Shown piece by piece: positions 30,049 through 41,120 of a stretch of 52,070 bases of DNA; positions within the stretch are counted from its first letter, which is position 1; the number at the start of each line of letters is the position of its first letter. Position numbers and translations under genes: made by a program. Source of the stretch: Rhizaria sp. SCN 62-66 (taxonomy: Eukaryota > Rhizaria, unplaced); NCBI GenBank assembly GCA_001724265.1, contig MEDY01000211.1:1-52070 (forward strand). Reading direction: 5' to 3'. Below the pieces are notes generated by a model. It had not been told where the DNA came from, did not search any database, and saw only the letters and a list, made by a program, of their open reading frames with translations.

Positions 30049-33000
30049 ATGGCTACCGCAGCGCAGAGCATGCCCGGCTTCTCGGCGACGGGTGCTTTCG
30101 GTTCGACGCAGCGCTCTCTGGCAACGACTCAGCCGTCTGGCTCGCTTCAGCCGCCGCCCCAACACACGTTCACACCCATCTCGGCTACAACGGCTTCCGC
30201 GACTGATTCGCAGGACTTTGTCATAGGCCGCACGGCCCTACTGACGACCCGTCTGAAGTCGCCCTCATCCGCGCGATCTTCGCAGCCCTCAAGCGTGCGC
30301 GTTGCTTGGGCCCCCACACTACCCCCACCCACAGTGGCGCCGCACCCGCTCTCCACTTCCTCCAACGTCTCGCGCTTCTCGCAGTCGGGACCTATTCGTC
30401 TGCTTCCCTCCGTTGCCCAGGCCGCTAACCGCGGGCCCGCCGCGTCGTCATCCTCGGCGTCGGCCGCCAACACCAACGCCGCTGCAGCCCCCGAGGCGCG
30501 TCCCTGGACCGCGCGCGACTCCGTGCTCGTCGCACCGTCGAGCGAAGCTCGGCAGCGGCGCTACGGCAGCGCTACGCTCTCGCGGCTTGACGGCCACAAG
30601 GTGCGCGACCTGGCGCAGTCGCACGCGCTGCGCACGGCCACCTCGCGCGCTGCCGTGGTCGACTCCGCGGCCGCCGCGGGTCTCTATGCGCCCGCGCCCG
30701 CGACGCGCCTCGACGCGCCGGCCGCGGGCGACTAGGCCGCAGCGGCCGCCGCGCTGGTGACGCTCTCGGACCCGCGCGCGGTGGGCCAGGCGGCGCAGGT
30801 GCCGCGGTACCTCTCAGACGTGTGGCTGGCGAACCGGCAGACGGAGGCGTCTGCGGAGCGGTTGCGCAAGCACACGGCGCACCTCGTTGCCGAATGGTCC
30901 GCCGGGCTCGCGCGCTTCGACGAAGAGGTCACGCGTCGCCAGGAGGTCAACGCGCACACCAAGCCGCGCCTCGCGTGGCGCGGGCCCGCGCTCGCGGCCG
31001 TGCAGCCGCAGGCGGTGCTCCAAGCGCAGCTCGCCGTCTCGCACAGCGCCACTGCCGCGGGGCCGCGCGGACTCGCCGTGCCCGCCAGCGCCGGCGACAG
31101 TGCGCTGCCCTGGGCGCTGCGTGCGGCCGCGGGGCCCGGCGGCGTGGCGGCCCCCGCCGAGATCGCGCGCTACCACACCAGCGACGCGTGGTCAGCCACC
31201 GTGACGGAGCAGCCGCGCCGCGGCAAGAAACCCGCCGCGACGACGGTGCAGCTCGAGCATTGGCAGCAGATGCAGACGCAGCCCGCGCCGCTGCCCGCGC
31301 CGCCCGCGATGGGCACGCAGGCGCCGCCCGGCAGCCGCGGCGGCAAGCGCGCTGTGGCCGCCGCCGAGGCCGCCGCAGCCGCCGCCGCCTCGGCGCCCGT
31401 AACGTCGAGCACGCTCGTCAACGCCACGCCCAGCGCGCTGACGGCCGTGCCCGCGTCGCTGCGGTCCCCGCTGGCGCCACCGCCGATGCCGACGGCGCTG
31501 GATGTGGTCAAGCTGCAGGCGCAGCAGCAGCTCGCCTTCCGGGCCCGCATCCAAGCCTCGTCGCGCATCGGCTCCGCGCCCGCGTCCCTGTCCGCGCCTG
31601 CTTCCGACGGCGGCGCCGACGAGCTCTCTACGCTTATCTCCCACCCGTCAGCGAGCGCTGGCGCCGCCGCGGCAGCGGCTCCGGCTGCGCAGCCCGTGTC
31701 TGGCTTCTCGCTCTCCGCGTACCGCCCCCTGGCGGCCTCGGCGTCGCTGTCGCACTCGCTCGCGCAGCCCGCGCTGACGGCCTACGACGCGCGCGCATGC
31801 TCCGTTGCGCGCCCCGCCGGCGGCAGCTACGCGCTGGCGCCCGCTGTGGACGCGTCGATCACCGCCGCGCTGGCCGCCGCGCCGCCAGGCGCCGCGGGTG
31901 CGCTGTCTCCGGCCGAGGAGCGCGCGCTTGACGCCGCGCGCCTGGTGACGCAGCCTGACGCTGCGACGCGCTCGCCCACCAAGCGCGCGTCGCTGATGCA
32001 GCCCGCGCCGGCGGGCTCCACGGCGGCGTTCCTGCGGCCGCCCGTGGCCGAGGCCGGTGCGCGCGAGTCGCCGCACTTCGATCCCTACACAGACGAGCTG
32101 CCCGTGCCATCCCCGATGCACGGCGCCACGGGCTCGGCAGGCCCCGCGTCTGTGCGCGCCGGCCACGCGCGCAGCCCCGCCGCCGCGGGCACTGGCAAGC
32201 CGCGCACGGCCTTCACCTTCAGCGCAGTCGGCGGCGCGCACGGAGAGCAATCGGCTTCGGCCGCGGCGCTCAACGCCGCCGCCGCTGCACACCAGGAGGC
32301 CGAGCTCGCGGCGCCCGCGGTGCCCGAGGCGCTGCGCACGGCCGTGCTGAACCAGGTCGCTGCGCCGCCCGCGGGCGTGCGTACGCTCCCTGGCTCCTTC
32401 GCGGGCCTCTCGCTCGCCCCCGTGTCCGCCTCGGGCGCGGAATCACAGCAGCAGCAACAGCAGCAGCCGCAGCTCGTGCCCGCGGGCCGCGCGGCACCGC
32501 TACTGGGCGTCAAGACCATCGTGTTGGAGAGCGTGCCCCCGCCCCCGACGGCCGCCGAGGTGGCCGAGGCCGCCAAGAAGGCCGCTGCGGCGCGCAGCCG
32601 CTTCCCGGGCTCTGGCGGCGGCAGCGCCGCGTCGCGCCGCGGTCAGCCCGCGCCCGCGCCGCCGGCGATGCAGAACACGTATGTGGCTGGCGGCGTCAAC
32701 AACGCGCTGGTGCTGCCCCCGCCCGTTGCGTACCAGCTCCCCGCGGGCGCCGTGCAGCCCGCAGGCGTGCAGCGCATCGTGCCTGCGCCCGCGGCCGCCG
32801 CCGCCGCTGCCACTGCGGCGCCCGCGGCCGCCGCCTCCTCGGCCTCAGCGCCCGCTGCACCCGCTGGCTCTATAGCGGTGCCGCGTGCGGCGACGGTGAA
32901 CGAGTTCGCGACGCAGGCACCGCAGCCGACGGCGCATCTGTACTCGATCGCGCATGAGCCGCTGCCCAAGATGACCGTGGGTGCGGGCAAGCTGCGCGCC

Positions 33001-33318
33001 CAGGTTCCCGTGATGACGAGCGGCAGCGCGCTGAGCACGCAGCCCGACGCGGCGCGGGCGAACCTGGCGCGCGCTGCGGCGCACGTGGTGCGCAAGCACG
33101 ATCTGCTCGAGGTCGAGGTGATCAAGACGACACTGGCGCAGAACAACGTCAGCGTCCCCACGAGCACGCTCGAGCGTGCGCTGGTGGCGCCCATGGTGAC
33201 CGTGCCGGACCAGGCGCGCAACGTGTTCCTGCCGCCCATGACGACGCTCGTGGCCAACCCCTACGCGCCTGTCGCGGCCAAGAAGACCAAGCGTAAGACT
33301 GCCGCCAAGAAGCAGTGA
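30049..33318 (+). CDS. Unrecognised Ala/Pro-rich protein with an in-frame TAG
   Basis: I do not recognise the family. ATG at 30049; 228 codons lead to TAG at 30733, then the same frame stays open for 860 codons to TGA at 33316. The part after TAG has no ATG until about 31269. Yet it starts at once with low-bias sequence (VPRYLSDVWLANRQTEASAE, then HTAHLVAEWSAGLARFDEEV), so it depends on the upstream start. The last 130 residues also look constrained (VRKHDLLEVEVIKTTLAQNN, then FLPPMTTLVANPYAPV) and end in a basic tail KKTKRKTAAKKQ. The middle is Ala/Pro/Ser-rich. Options are readthrough to 1,089 aa, a GC-rich 135-nt intron 30601-30735 (GTGCGC...CTAG, which keeps frame), a recent nonsense allele, or a sequence error. 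The donor and composition of that intron do not fit the others here. Confidence 0.7.
30733..30735 (+). other. In-frame TAG codon, candidate readthrough stop
   Basis: Context GGC GAC TAG GCC GCA. It is the only TAG found in frame inside any of the large coding regions. None of the ten visible genes ends in TAG. Confidence 0.6.
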
Positions 33319-33797
33319 ACGCGCGCTGAACTTGCGCATACAATGTGTATGAACTAGAATTAGAAGAGAGTAGGTTCTCCTTGTGTGTAACAAGCGTAGA
33401 CCTGAGATGCAACGAGTACGCAAGATGCATTACTCATATGAAAAAAACCTGTCAGGGTAACACACTGCGTGTTCCGGACGAATGTGTGGCCGTTTGATTG
33501 GCCAATTTCAGAATAAACAATGTGGTTATTTTTACAAAGCGCTCAGATGATCAGTTCGATGATTTTTATCCAGTATAGCGTCTGACATGTCACATTTTGA
33601 AGTTAAAGGAGCGCAAAATGTTGATTTGTGGTTGGAACTAGGGTAATGCAATTTCCACGGTCTTTGTTTGGTTCGAAGTTCGCCGCCCTCTCATCGATAG
33701 CGCCAAAACTTACGAAGAATTGTCCCGACTCTCAGAACGCGCACACTTTGCTGGTAATCCGTATCTGAATAGTTGACTGCATTGTCCTCTTTATAAG
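33319..33797. other. Tandem-gene spacer, AT-rich
   Basis: 479 bp between the TAG-interrupted gene and the RING gene, both on the + strand. AATAAA at about 33512 could serve the upstream gene. The last 100 bases are presumably the promoter and 5' UTR of the RING gene. No coding sequence seen. Confidence 0.4.
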
Positions 33798-36700
33798 ATG
33801 GACAAATTGCGCGAGAACATTGGTACGTCTCCTTAGTGACAGTCCCCCGAACTCGATCCGACCCCGCTGGTCATCTCAACCTTGACTCACCTTCGCCCGT
33901 CTTGTTTCCCATCTACTTTGCTTCGCAGAGCACGAGCTCAAGTGCTCTATCTGTCTTGACCTCCCCAGAGAGTGTCTCACATGTAGCGCGTGCGCCTACC
34001 TTGTCTGCCTCCCCTGCCTCCAGGTATGTCTCAAAATAACGCAGTAATCCAAGTTTTTAACCCGCGCGCCCACATCACCCATATGCACCAACAAATGTGC
34101 CCACAAACAAAGACGAACGCATATGCTATGTCACAGCCATTTATTTATTAAAGTTGCTCATTATTTTTATCACCCCTCCATACTATGATGTCTTATTCTG
34201 CCCTTCCGCGCATCAGAGCACCTATGATAAGAGCAAGGACCCTGAGGTGACGTCTATCTACCACACATGCCCTGCATGCCATCGCAAGGGTGCCAACACC
34301 ATGATCACGGGACAGTTCGGTGCCCTTGCTGCTCATGCGGCCGCGATGGACCTTGATGCGATCCAGAACCGCTACAACGCGAGCCTCCGCGACGTGAACA
34401 AGCGCCTGCTCGAGCACCAGCTCTCGGTGGCCGAGGAGGGCCTCCGTGTGCTCCTCAAGAACGGTTACGACACCATCACCGTGAAACAACTGCAGGGACA
34501 GATTGAGTTTCTCATGAACCAGCGTAATCTTCCTGGGCTCACCGAAGAGCTCGCGCTGCAGCAGCGTGTGACCTTCGTGCAGCAGCAGAACTTCCAAGTC
34601 CAGGCCCTGCGCACCCAGGTCGACATGAAGCGCATCGAGTACATGAACACCATCGCCCGCCTCAAGGCCGAGATCTACGCGTTATCCATGCCCGACATCC
34701 CCGTTAACACAGTCGCCAAGGCGTCCTTCACGGCCCACCTCATCCCTGGCTCTGCTGCTGCCAAGGCCGCCGCCAAGGCTGCCCGTGCCGCCGAGGCCGC
34801 CAAGGCATCTGGCAAGGCTGTGTCATCGTCTTCACTGTCGCCCGCGTCCCCCTCGCCTGTGGCGCCCACTGCGGCACCGGTCATGCCTGTGTCGGCGTCG
34901 AACAACAACAACAGCAACAACAACGCCGCCAAGCCTAAGGCCGACACTAAGAGCAAGGCTGATACCAAGGCTGATGCCGATGCCAAGGCAGATATTGACG
35001 TCAAGACCAATGCGGAGGCCAAGGCCAAGGCTGACGCCGCCAAGGCTGAGGCCGAGGCTTGGCGCGCGCGCGCGGCCGAGCAGGCCAAGGCCGACAAGGC
35101 TGCGGCTGAGGAGAAGGCTAAGGCCGACAAGGCGGCCGCGGACGAGAAGGCCAAGGCGGACCGCATCGCCGCCGAGGAGGCCGCCGTGGCGCGCCGCCAG
35201 CAGCGCGAAGCCGCGAACATCGAGAAGGAGCGCGTGCAGCTGGAGAAGAAAGCCGCCGAGCGCGCCGCTGCCGAGGCCGCGGGTGCGCGCGCCGCGGCTG
35301 CGAAGTCCTCCGCATTCGGCGCCCTCCGAGAGGAGTCCGATTCGGAGCCCGAGCCCGAGGACGCGGCGGGCAAGGAGGCTGCGCCCGTGGTGTTTGGCGA
35401 GTTGGACATCGTGGCCAAGGCCAAGGCCGCGGCGGCCGCGCAGGGCAAGCGCGTGCCCGAGTTGGAGCTGCGCGCGCTGGAGCGCAAGGAAAAGGCCGCG
35501 CGCGCCAAGGCCGCCGAGGAGGAGGAGGCCGCTAAGAAGGCCGCCGAGCTCGCCAAGAAGCGCGAGAAGCAGGAGCGCGCCGAGCTTAAGCGCAAGGAGG
35601 AGGCCGAGGCCGCGGCGGCCAAGGCTGTCAAGGAGGCCGAGGCCGCCGCCGCCAAGGCCCAGGCCGACGCAGAGGTGCGCGAGCGCGCAGAGCACGAGAA
35701 GGCTGAGAACGCGCGTCTGGCGCAGGAGGCCGCGAAGAAGAATGAGGAGGAACGCGCCGCCAAGGCCAAGGCTGATGCGGCCCAGTTCGCCGCCAAGCAG
35801 GCCGAGGCTGCCGCCGCCAAGGCCGCCGCTGCTGCGGCGCCCAAGGGCTCGACTGCGGACGCTGAGGAGGAAGACGCCCCGAGCGACCCAGCGGAGTGGA
35901 CGGCGGCGCAGGCCGAGGCGTGGGCGCGCCACACTGACGCCGTGCAGCTGCGCTCGCTGGTGCAGCTGGCCAACGACAGCGAGCTTATGGCGTCTGCCAG
36001 CAAGGTCAGCCAGCGCGTCGAGCGCCTGCTGGCGACCGCGAGCAAGCTGCGCGACGCCGAGGCCGCGGCCGTTGACGTGGGCGTGCCCGGGTTCTTGACA
36101 CCCGAGGACGTGACACCGCTGGCGACGCTGCCCAAGACGGTCTCGCCGCTGCCCACGGGCGCTGACACTGGCGCCTTGGCCCTCGCAGTGCGCAATCCGC
36201 TACTCTCGGCGACGCAGGCCCTCGTTGCGTCCAACTACGTCACCGCGCTGGCGCCTAAGCTGCGGTACTCGGTGCAGCGCCAGGCCGTGCTGGAGCGCGT
36301 GATGACGCTGTCCGCGAGCAAGGTGACGGACGGCTCTAACTCCGACGTCGTCGCCGTGGCGCGTTCGTACCCCAGCTCGGACCCCATCTTCATGCCGCTG
36401 ATCGACACCGGCCGCGGTGCCGTTGCCAGTGACCGGTACCTGCTCCTCCCCGAGGGGGTCGCGAACGCCACGCGCGACAAGGCGGGGTTGTGCGCCGTGC
36501 CCTACGTGCTGGACCCGTCCCACGAGGTGGCGCTGCTGGCCGTGGCGCCGCTGACGGCCGCGCAGCTCGCCGCTGTGGGCCCGTCTAACTCGGCCAATGT
36601 GGACGGCATGCTCAAGAACCTGAGCAATAGCGACTACCCGGCCGACGCTGCTGCGCAGCGCGATCTGGCTGCCAAGTGGTGGGGCGGGTCACTGGCTGAC

Positions 36701-39700
36701 GTCGCGGCCCGCATCGCCAAGGACGGCAAGGGCCTCGACCAGTCCTTCGTGCGCGGCCTCGCGCGCCAGCTCTCTCTGCCGGCCAAAAAGACCTTCTGCC
36801 CTCTCACGCACGTGCTGCTGTCTGGCGCCGACGAGGCGCGTAAGCTGGCGCTGCTCTCTGCGGCCGGCTTTCTGCGCTCGGTGGCCGACAACGGCGCGCC
36901 GACAGCCCGCACCTTCACCGATCTCGTGGACGCCTCGCGCGGACTCGGCGGCTCGGGGAGCTACTCCAACAACATCTTCTCGCTCGCCGCGCTGGCGGGG
37001 CAGCCCGCGGCGCTGGCGTACCTTGTCGCCACCGCGCCGGACCTCGCGCACAAGCACGTGATGTCGCTGTCCATGGCCATGCTCGCGCTCGTCCAGCTGC
37101 CCTTCCGCGCCGTGCACTCCGCCTCGGTCACCGGCGAGAAGGAGAACAACGTCGGCCGCGCACAGTGGACTGTGGCACCCCTCTTCGCCACCCATCATAA
37201 ACACCCTAAGCCAAACGCGCTGTTCCTCAACGGCACGCCCATGCTGCCGCGCTTCGACGGTCTCCTGGCGACGGTCGCCGACTTCAAGCCTGCCGCGCTG
37301 CCCGCGGACTTCAAGGCGCACAACGGCATTGCGCGCCCGTGGGTCAACGCCACGCTGGGCTACACGCAGCTCGGCGAGCCAGTGCAGGTGGCCGAGACTA
37401 TCCGCGCGCTCCACGCGCGCTCGCGCTTTGCGGCTCCCAAGGCCGGCGTTAAGCTGACGCCGCACCAGAGCGTGGCTGACCGCCGCGCCGCTGTGTACAA
37501 CTACCTCACCGGCGCGGGCTCGCTCGACGACGTTGTGACGGCGCTCGCGCCCGGCGCGCAGTCTGCTGACGATGGTGTAGTGGCGCACAGCCCCGCGGTG
37601 TGCGACAGCGACGAGTGCCTGCACTGCGCGGTCAACCGCCAGGTGCAGGCGCAGGTCGACGATGACGACCTCTCGCTGCCCGTGCAGCTGCTCTCGATGG
37701 GCTTCGTGCATGCCGCGCGTGTGGCGCTCGACATGGACCCTGCGTACGGCGTGCACAACACCGTTGTTAAGTTCGGCAAGCGCGCCAAGTCGATGGTTTT
37801 TCAGGACATCATGCCCGCGACGAGTTTCGAAGTGACCTCGGAGAGTCAGTTGACCTTTGTCCAGTTCTCCGATGACGATGACGATGAGGGCAAGGATCAG
37901 GATTCTGACTTGGAAGACGGTGCCGCGGCCGCTGCCGCTGTTCCTGCGCTGGCAGGCTCTTACAACATCAACATCCGTTCGATGGTTCGCGTCGTCAACA
38001 TGGCGCTCGACGCCGATACGCTGCCTCTCGCAGTCGACTCCAACAAGCCTGAAGTGTGTGTCTTGCGCAAGAACCGCACTCTGATCACCAAGGCGGTGAC
38101 TAAGGACCAACTCAAGACGTTCGTGAAGCCCCAGCTGCCTGTCGCCGGCGTGCCTATCCCTGCCGGTGCCACGTACGAGCTCCCGTCGGTGCCTCTCTTC
38201 TACATCACTGGCAATGAGCAGTTCGACGACGGGACCACCCGCGCGCGCCCCGCGCCGCTGTCGTCGAAGCAGCTTGATGCTGCGCTGACTGCGCTGGCCG
38301 CCACTGCTCGCTGCGAGGCGCCCACGCCCTCGGCTTCTTTCTTCCACACCCCAGCTCACCTTCTTTTCTCGCGCGCGCTTGCGCCGTACCACGTGCAGCT
38401 GTCGATGCGCGTGGCGTGCGCCGTGGACCCGGCGATCTTCCCGCCCAGCGCCGTGGCGCAGCTGCTGCCCGCGTGGGTCGACTCGCTGCCCCTGTCGACG
38501 CCCATCATGACCAGCCCCGAGCTCGGCACGGCCACGCCGCGCGACGGCGCCGGCACGGAGCAGCGCTACTTGTCGGCACTGCCGGTGCAGAAGCCGACTT
38601 GCAATGAGGTCACGGCCGACACGAAGGTTCCCCCATTGAAGGCTTACCCGCAGCGATACCGCGCTCTCTTCATGGAGGGCGCCTCGCTGCCGTCAACCTT
38701 CATGTCGCGCAAGGGGCTCTTTGTGTTCCACACCACGCTCACGCACGTGCTGCGCGTGGCGTTCGCCAACGACGACAAGCTCAGCCTTGAGATTGCGCTT
38801 ACTGCTGGTGCCGCGCTGCTGCCCGCTGTTGTCGGTCCTAACGGCATGCCTCTCGCTGCAAGCATCAATGTCCCTGACATGAAGCGCCTCTACCGTGCCT
38901 TCAGCACGAGTAGCGCTGGGGACGAGATGACCTTGGAGGATGCGCAGGCCGAGGCCGCGCGCATGCTGGTCAGTCTCGGGCTGTTCGAGGACGAGCTGTT
39001 TGCGATGAAGGCTGTGTACCGTGCCGTCAAGGCCGGCAGCGAGCAAATCGAAAACACGATGTCCGACAGGCTGAGCAGTGCCGCTGGAGAGGCACAGAAG
39101 TTTGCGGCGGCGGTGCCCATCGCCATCCCAGGCATGGAGGCGACCGGTGCCGACTACGGACTTACACTGCTGCCCTACGCTGCGCGCTACGCCAAGTCGC
39201 TCGAGGCCTTCCAGGTCTGCCTTGCTTACGCCGCTGGCGTGCCCACGCTGATGCGCGACATGCATGCGCCGATTGTCGCCACCTCGATTGTACAAACGAT
39301 CCAGACGACAGTCAGTGCGTACTTGTCTCTGTTGTCGCCGGCTGCCGAGTCGTCGCTGACACGCGAGTGTGCTGACTCTCAGCGCCCGCAGCTGCCGCTG
39401 GCGCACCTGGCTGTGACGACGATTTTGCCGCACGAGGCCGTGGCGCCCATCGTCGCGTCTGCGTCTGACGAGTCGCAGATGTCTACCTGCTTCAATAATG
39501 CCACCTTGATCGACTCTTTCCATGGTCTGCTGCCGTTCACGTCCTTTGCACAGCGCGTCGACAGCGCCGAGAAGGAGTTGCCGCAGCATTGGCGCGCGGG
39601 CCGCCTGCAGGCGTCACGCCGTCTCTACTCGTCGCTGCTCGAAAATGGCAACGAGATTGACGTGACCGCGTCGTGCTTCTGTGGCCACACTATCATCACA

Positions 39701-40474
39701 TACCTGGCAGCCATGCGCAGGCTCAACAACCGCAACGGCATGGTGTCTGACCGCATTTACACCTATCTGCTCGATAACCTCCTGGTCGACATGGACGTGC
39801 ACGTCACTGCGCCCGTCGTCGTGCCGCAGTCGTGGGACTTAGCTTCGGTGCCCTGGTGGTGGAACCGCCTTGGCAACGCCTCCCTTGCGCTCCCGCTGGA
39901 CGGGTGCAAGATCGACGCACCCGAGGCCGCTGGGCTCAACGCGCCAGGCGTTGGGGCCACTTTGCCCCAGTGGTTCATGCAGTTCACCGACGCCCCTGTG
40001 CGCGACGTCCTGGCGGCGCTGTCGACCTGCCCGGCGTCGTGTGCCGCGGTCATGATGACGACCATGGCATCGAACCCCATCGCGCAGAACGACGCCTTCT
40101 TCGCGGTCTCGGCTGCCGCGCACTTTCCCAACATGCTGTGGGTGGAGCATGTGCGCACGGCCCGCCAGGCGCGTCCCGACAACCTCGTTGCGCTGCCCTC
40201 GGTCGACTTCGTCCCGCTGCCCGACGCCAAGCGGGCCAAGACTGCCATCGAGGCCGCTATCGCCGAGATCAGCGGTGGCGGCTCTAACGAGGAGTCCAAG
40301 TCGAGCGCGTCCGCGAGCTCGTTGGACAAGCCGCCTGTTCAGCCCGCCGCTGCTACGACCTCTGCCGCGACCGCTGGCTCCGCGGGTGCCAAGACTGCGG
40401 CGAAGGGTGGCAAGACCAAGGGCAAGAAGGGCAAGCAGGATGACGACAATGAGGACTACCTTAAGGACTTCTGA
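33798..40474 (+). CDS. RING-finger protein with Lys/Ala/Glu-rich helix and large unknown C-terminal region
   Basis: A probable E3 ubiquitin ligase. Three exons: 33798-33822, 33929-34023 and 34217-40474, 2,125 aa in all. The first two exons plus the start of the third make an all-cysteine RING at residues 14-61. Pairs are C14/C17 (KCSICLDLP), C27/C30, C35/C38 (CAYLVCLPC) and C58/C61 (TCPACHRKG). The spacing C-x4-C-x2-C in the middle resembles the C4C4 RING of CNOT4. Residues about 76-202 are helical, probably coiled coil (NRYNASLRDVNKRLLEHQLS). Residues about 269-585 are a long Lys/Ala/Glu/Arg-rich charged helix. Residues about 600-2060 are ordinary globular-looking sequence that I do not recognise, with an acidic patch near 1265 and Cys clusters near 1168 (CDSDECLHC) and 1860 (CFCGH). 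It ends with a basic stretch and DDDNEDYLKDF. Starting at the third exon alone would lose the RING. Confidence 0.8.
33823..33928 (+). other. RING gene intron 1
   Basis: 106 nt, phase 1, donor GTACGT, acceptor TTCGCAG. The split codon G/AG gives Glu9. Possible branch site GACTCAC. Confidence 0.85.
34024..34216 (+). other. RING gene intron 2
   Basis: 193 nt, AT-rich, phase 0, donor GTATGT, acceptor GCATCAG. It splits the RING between Cys38 and Cys58. Confidence 0.8.
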
Positions 40475-41120
40475 GTGCACTGTACTGTCAAGATTCGTGC
40501 TTGCGGTGATCGGCTAATGCCAGTCGCAGCACTCCATCATATCACATTAATAACAACAACAGAACATCTAATCGCATCAGTAACAGCAACAGTTTGAAAG
40601 ACGGTCAGCGCGTGGAGAGACCAGCGCATGTGGCCTGTCTGGGTGGAGTAGCGCCAGTAGACACTGAGACCGATGGCGTGCTGTTTAAGGGGTTATGTGT
40701 TGTTGTTTTTTCGCGTGCGTTGAGCTTGTTCAGCACACACTTTTTCTGTGCTGAACAAGCTCAACGCACGCGAAAGTTTGCTTCATAGTAACCGGTAATC
40801 ATTTTTAATTTCTTTCTCTTTTCATCAGCAGCAACATTTGTTGTAATTATCACTTTCTATCATCGGAGGTTGTCTGCATATCTAACATCACTATCAATAC
40901 AGTACAAAACAAACACAAAAAGGTCAACAAATGTCGCGTCAGCTATATGCAGTAACTTAATGTGAACGCGCTGTATTGCACGACGAAAAGAAGTAGCACG
41001 GGAATAAAACGACATACAACGATCGAAATATTCAAGTTGAGGGAAAGTAGTGTAATAATAAAGTTAAACAGTTAAACATACAAGTTAAATCAGAAGGTCA
41101 CAGCTCAAAAATGAGCACAG
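40475..41120. other. Convergent 3' spacer containing a hairpin
   Basis: 646 bp, AT-rich, between the RING gene (+) and the MAP2K-like gene (-). It carries the perfect inverted repeat listed separately. AATAAA occurs on the + strand at about 41002 and 41056. No coding sequence seen. Confidence 0.5.
40709..40775. repeat. Perfect 29-bp inverted repeat with 9-nt loop
   Basis: Arms 40709-40737 and 40747-40775 are exactly complementary; the loop 40738-40746 is CACTTTTTC. As RNA it would be a 29-bp hairpin. It is much longer than usual chance stems and stands in a non-coding spacer between two convergent genes. Confidence 0.95.

Noticed and set aside
30601-30735. A 135-nt intron ending at the TAG
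   Set aside because: It keeps frame and ends in AG, but it is GC-rich and coding-like with donor GTGCGC, unlike the other introns.
33660-33710. GGTTCGAA motif as a tRNA B box
   Set aside because: No matching A box or acceptor stem could be found around it.
34097-34216. ORF start at 34097 as the N-terminus of the RING protein
   Set aside because: This stretch is intron 2, AT-rich. Splicing two upstream exons gives a complete RING; the unspliced start does not.
40594-40788. Small + strand frame over the hairpin
   Set aside because: The sequence is dictated by the inverted repeat and AT-rich spacer, with no coding-type bias.
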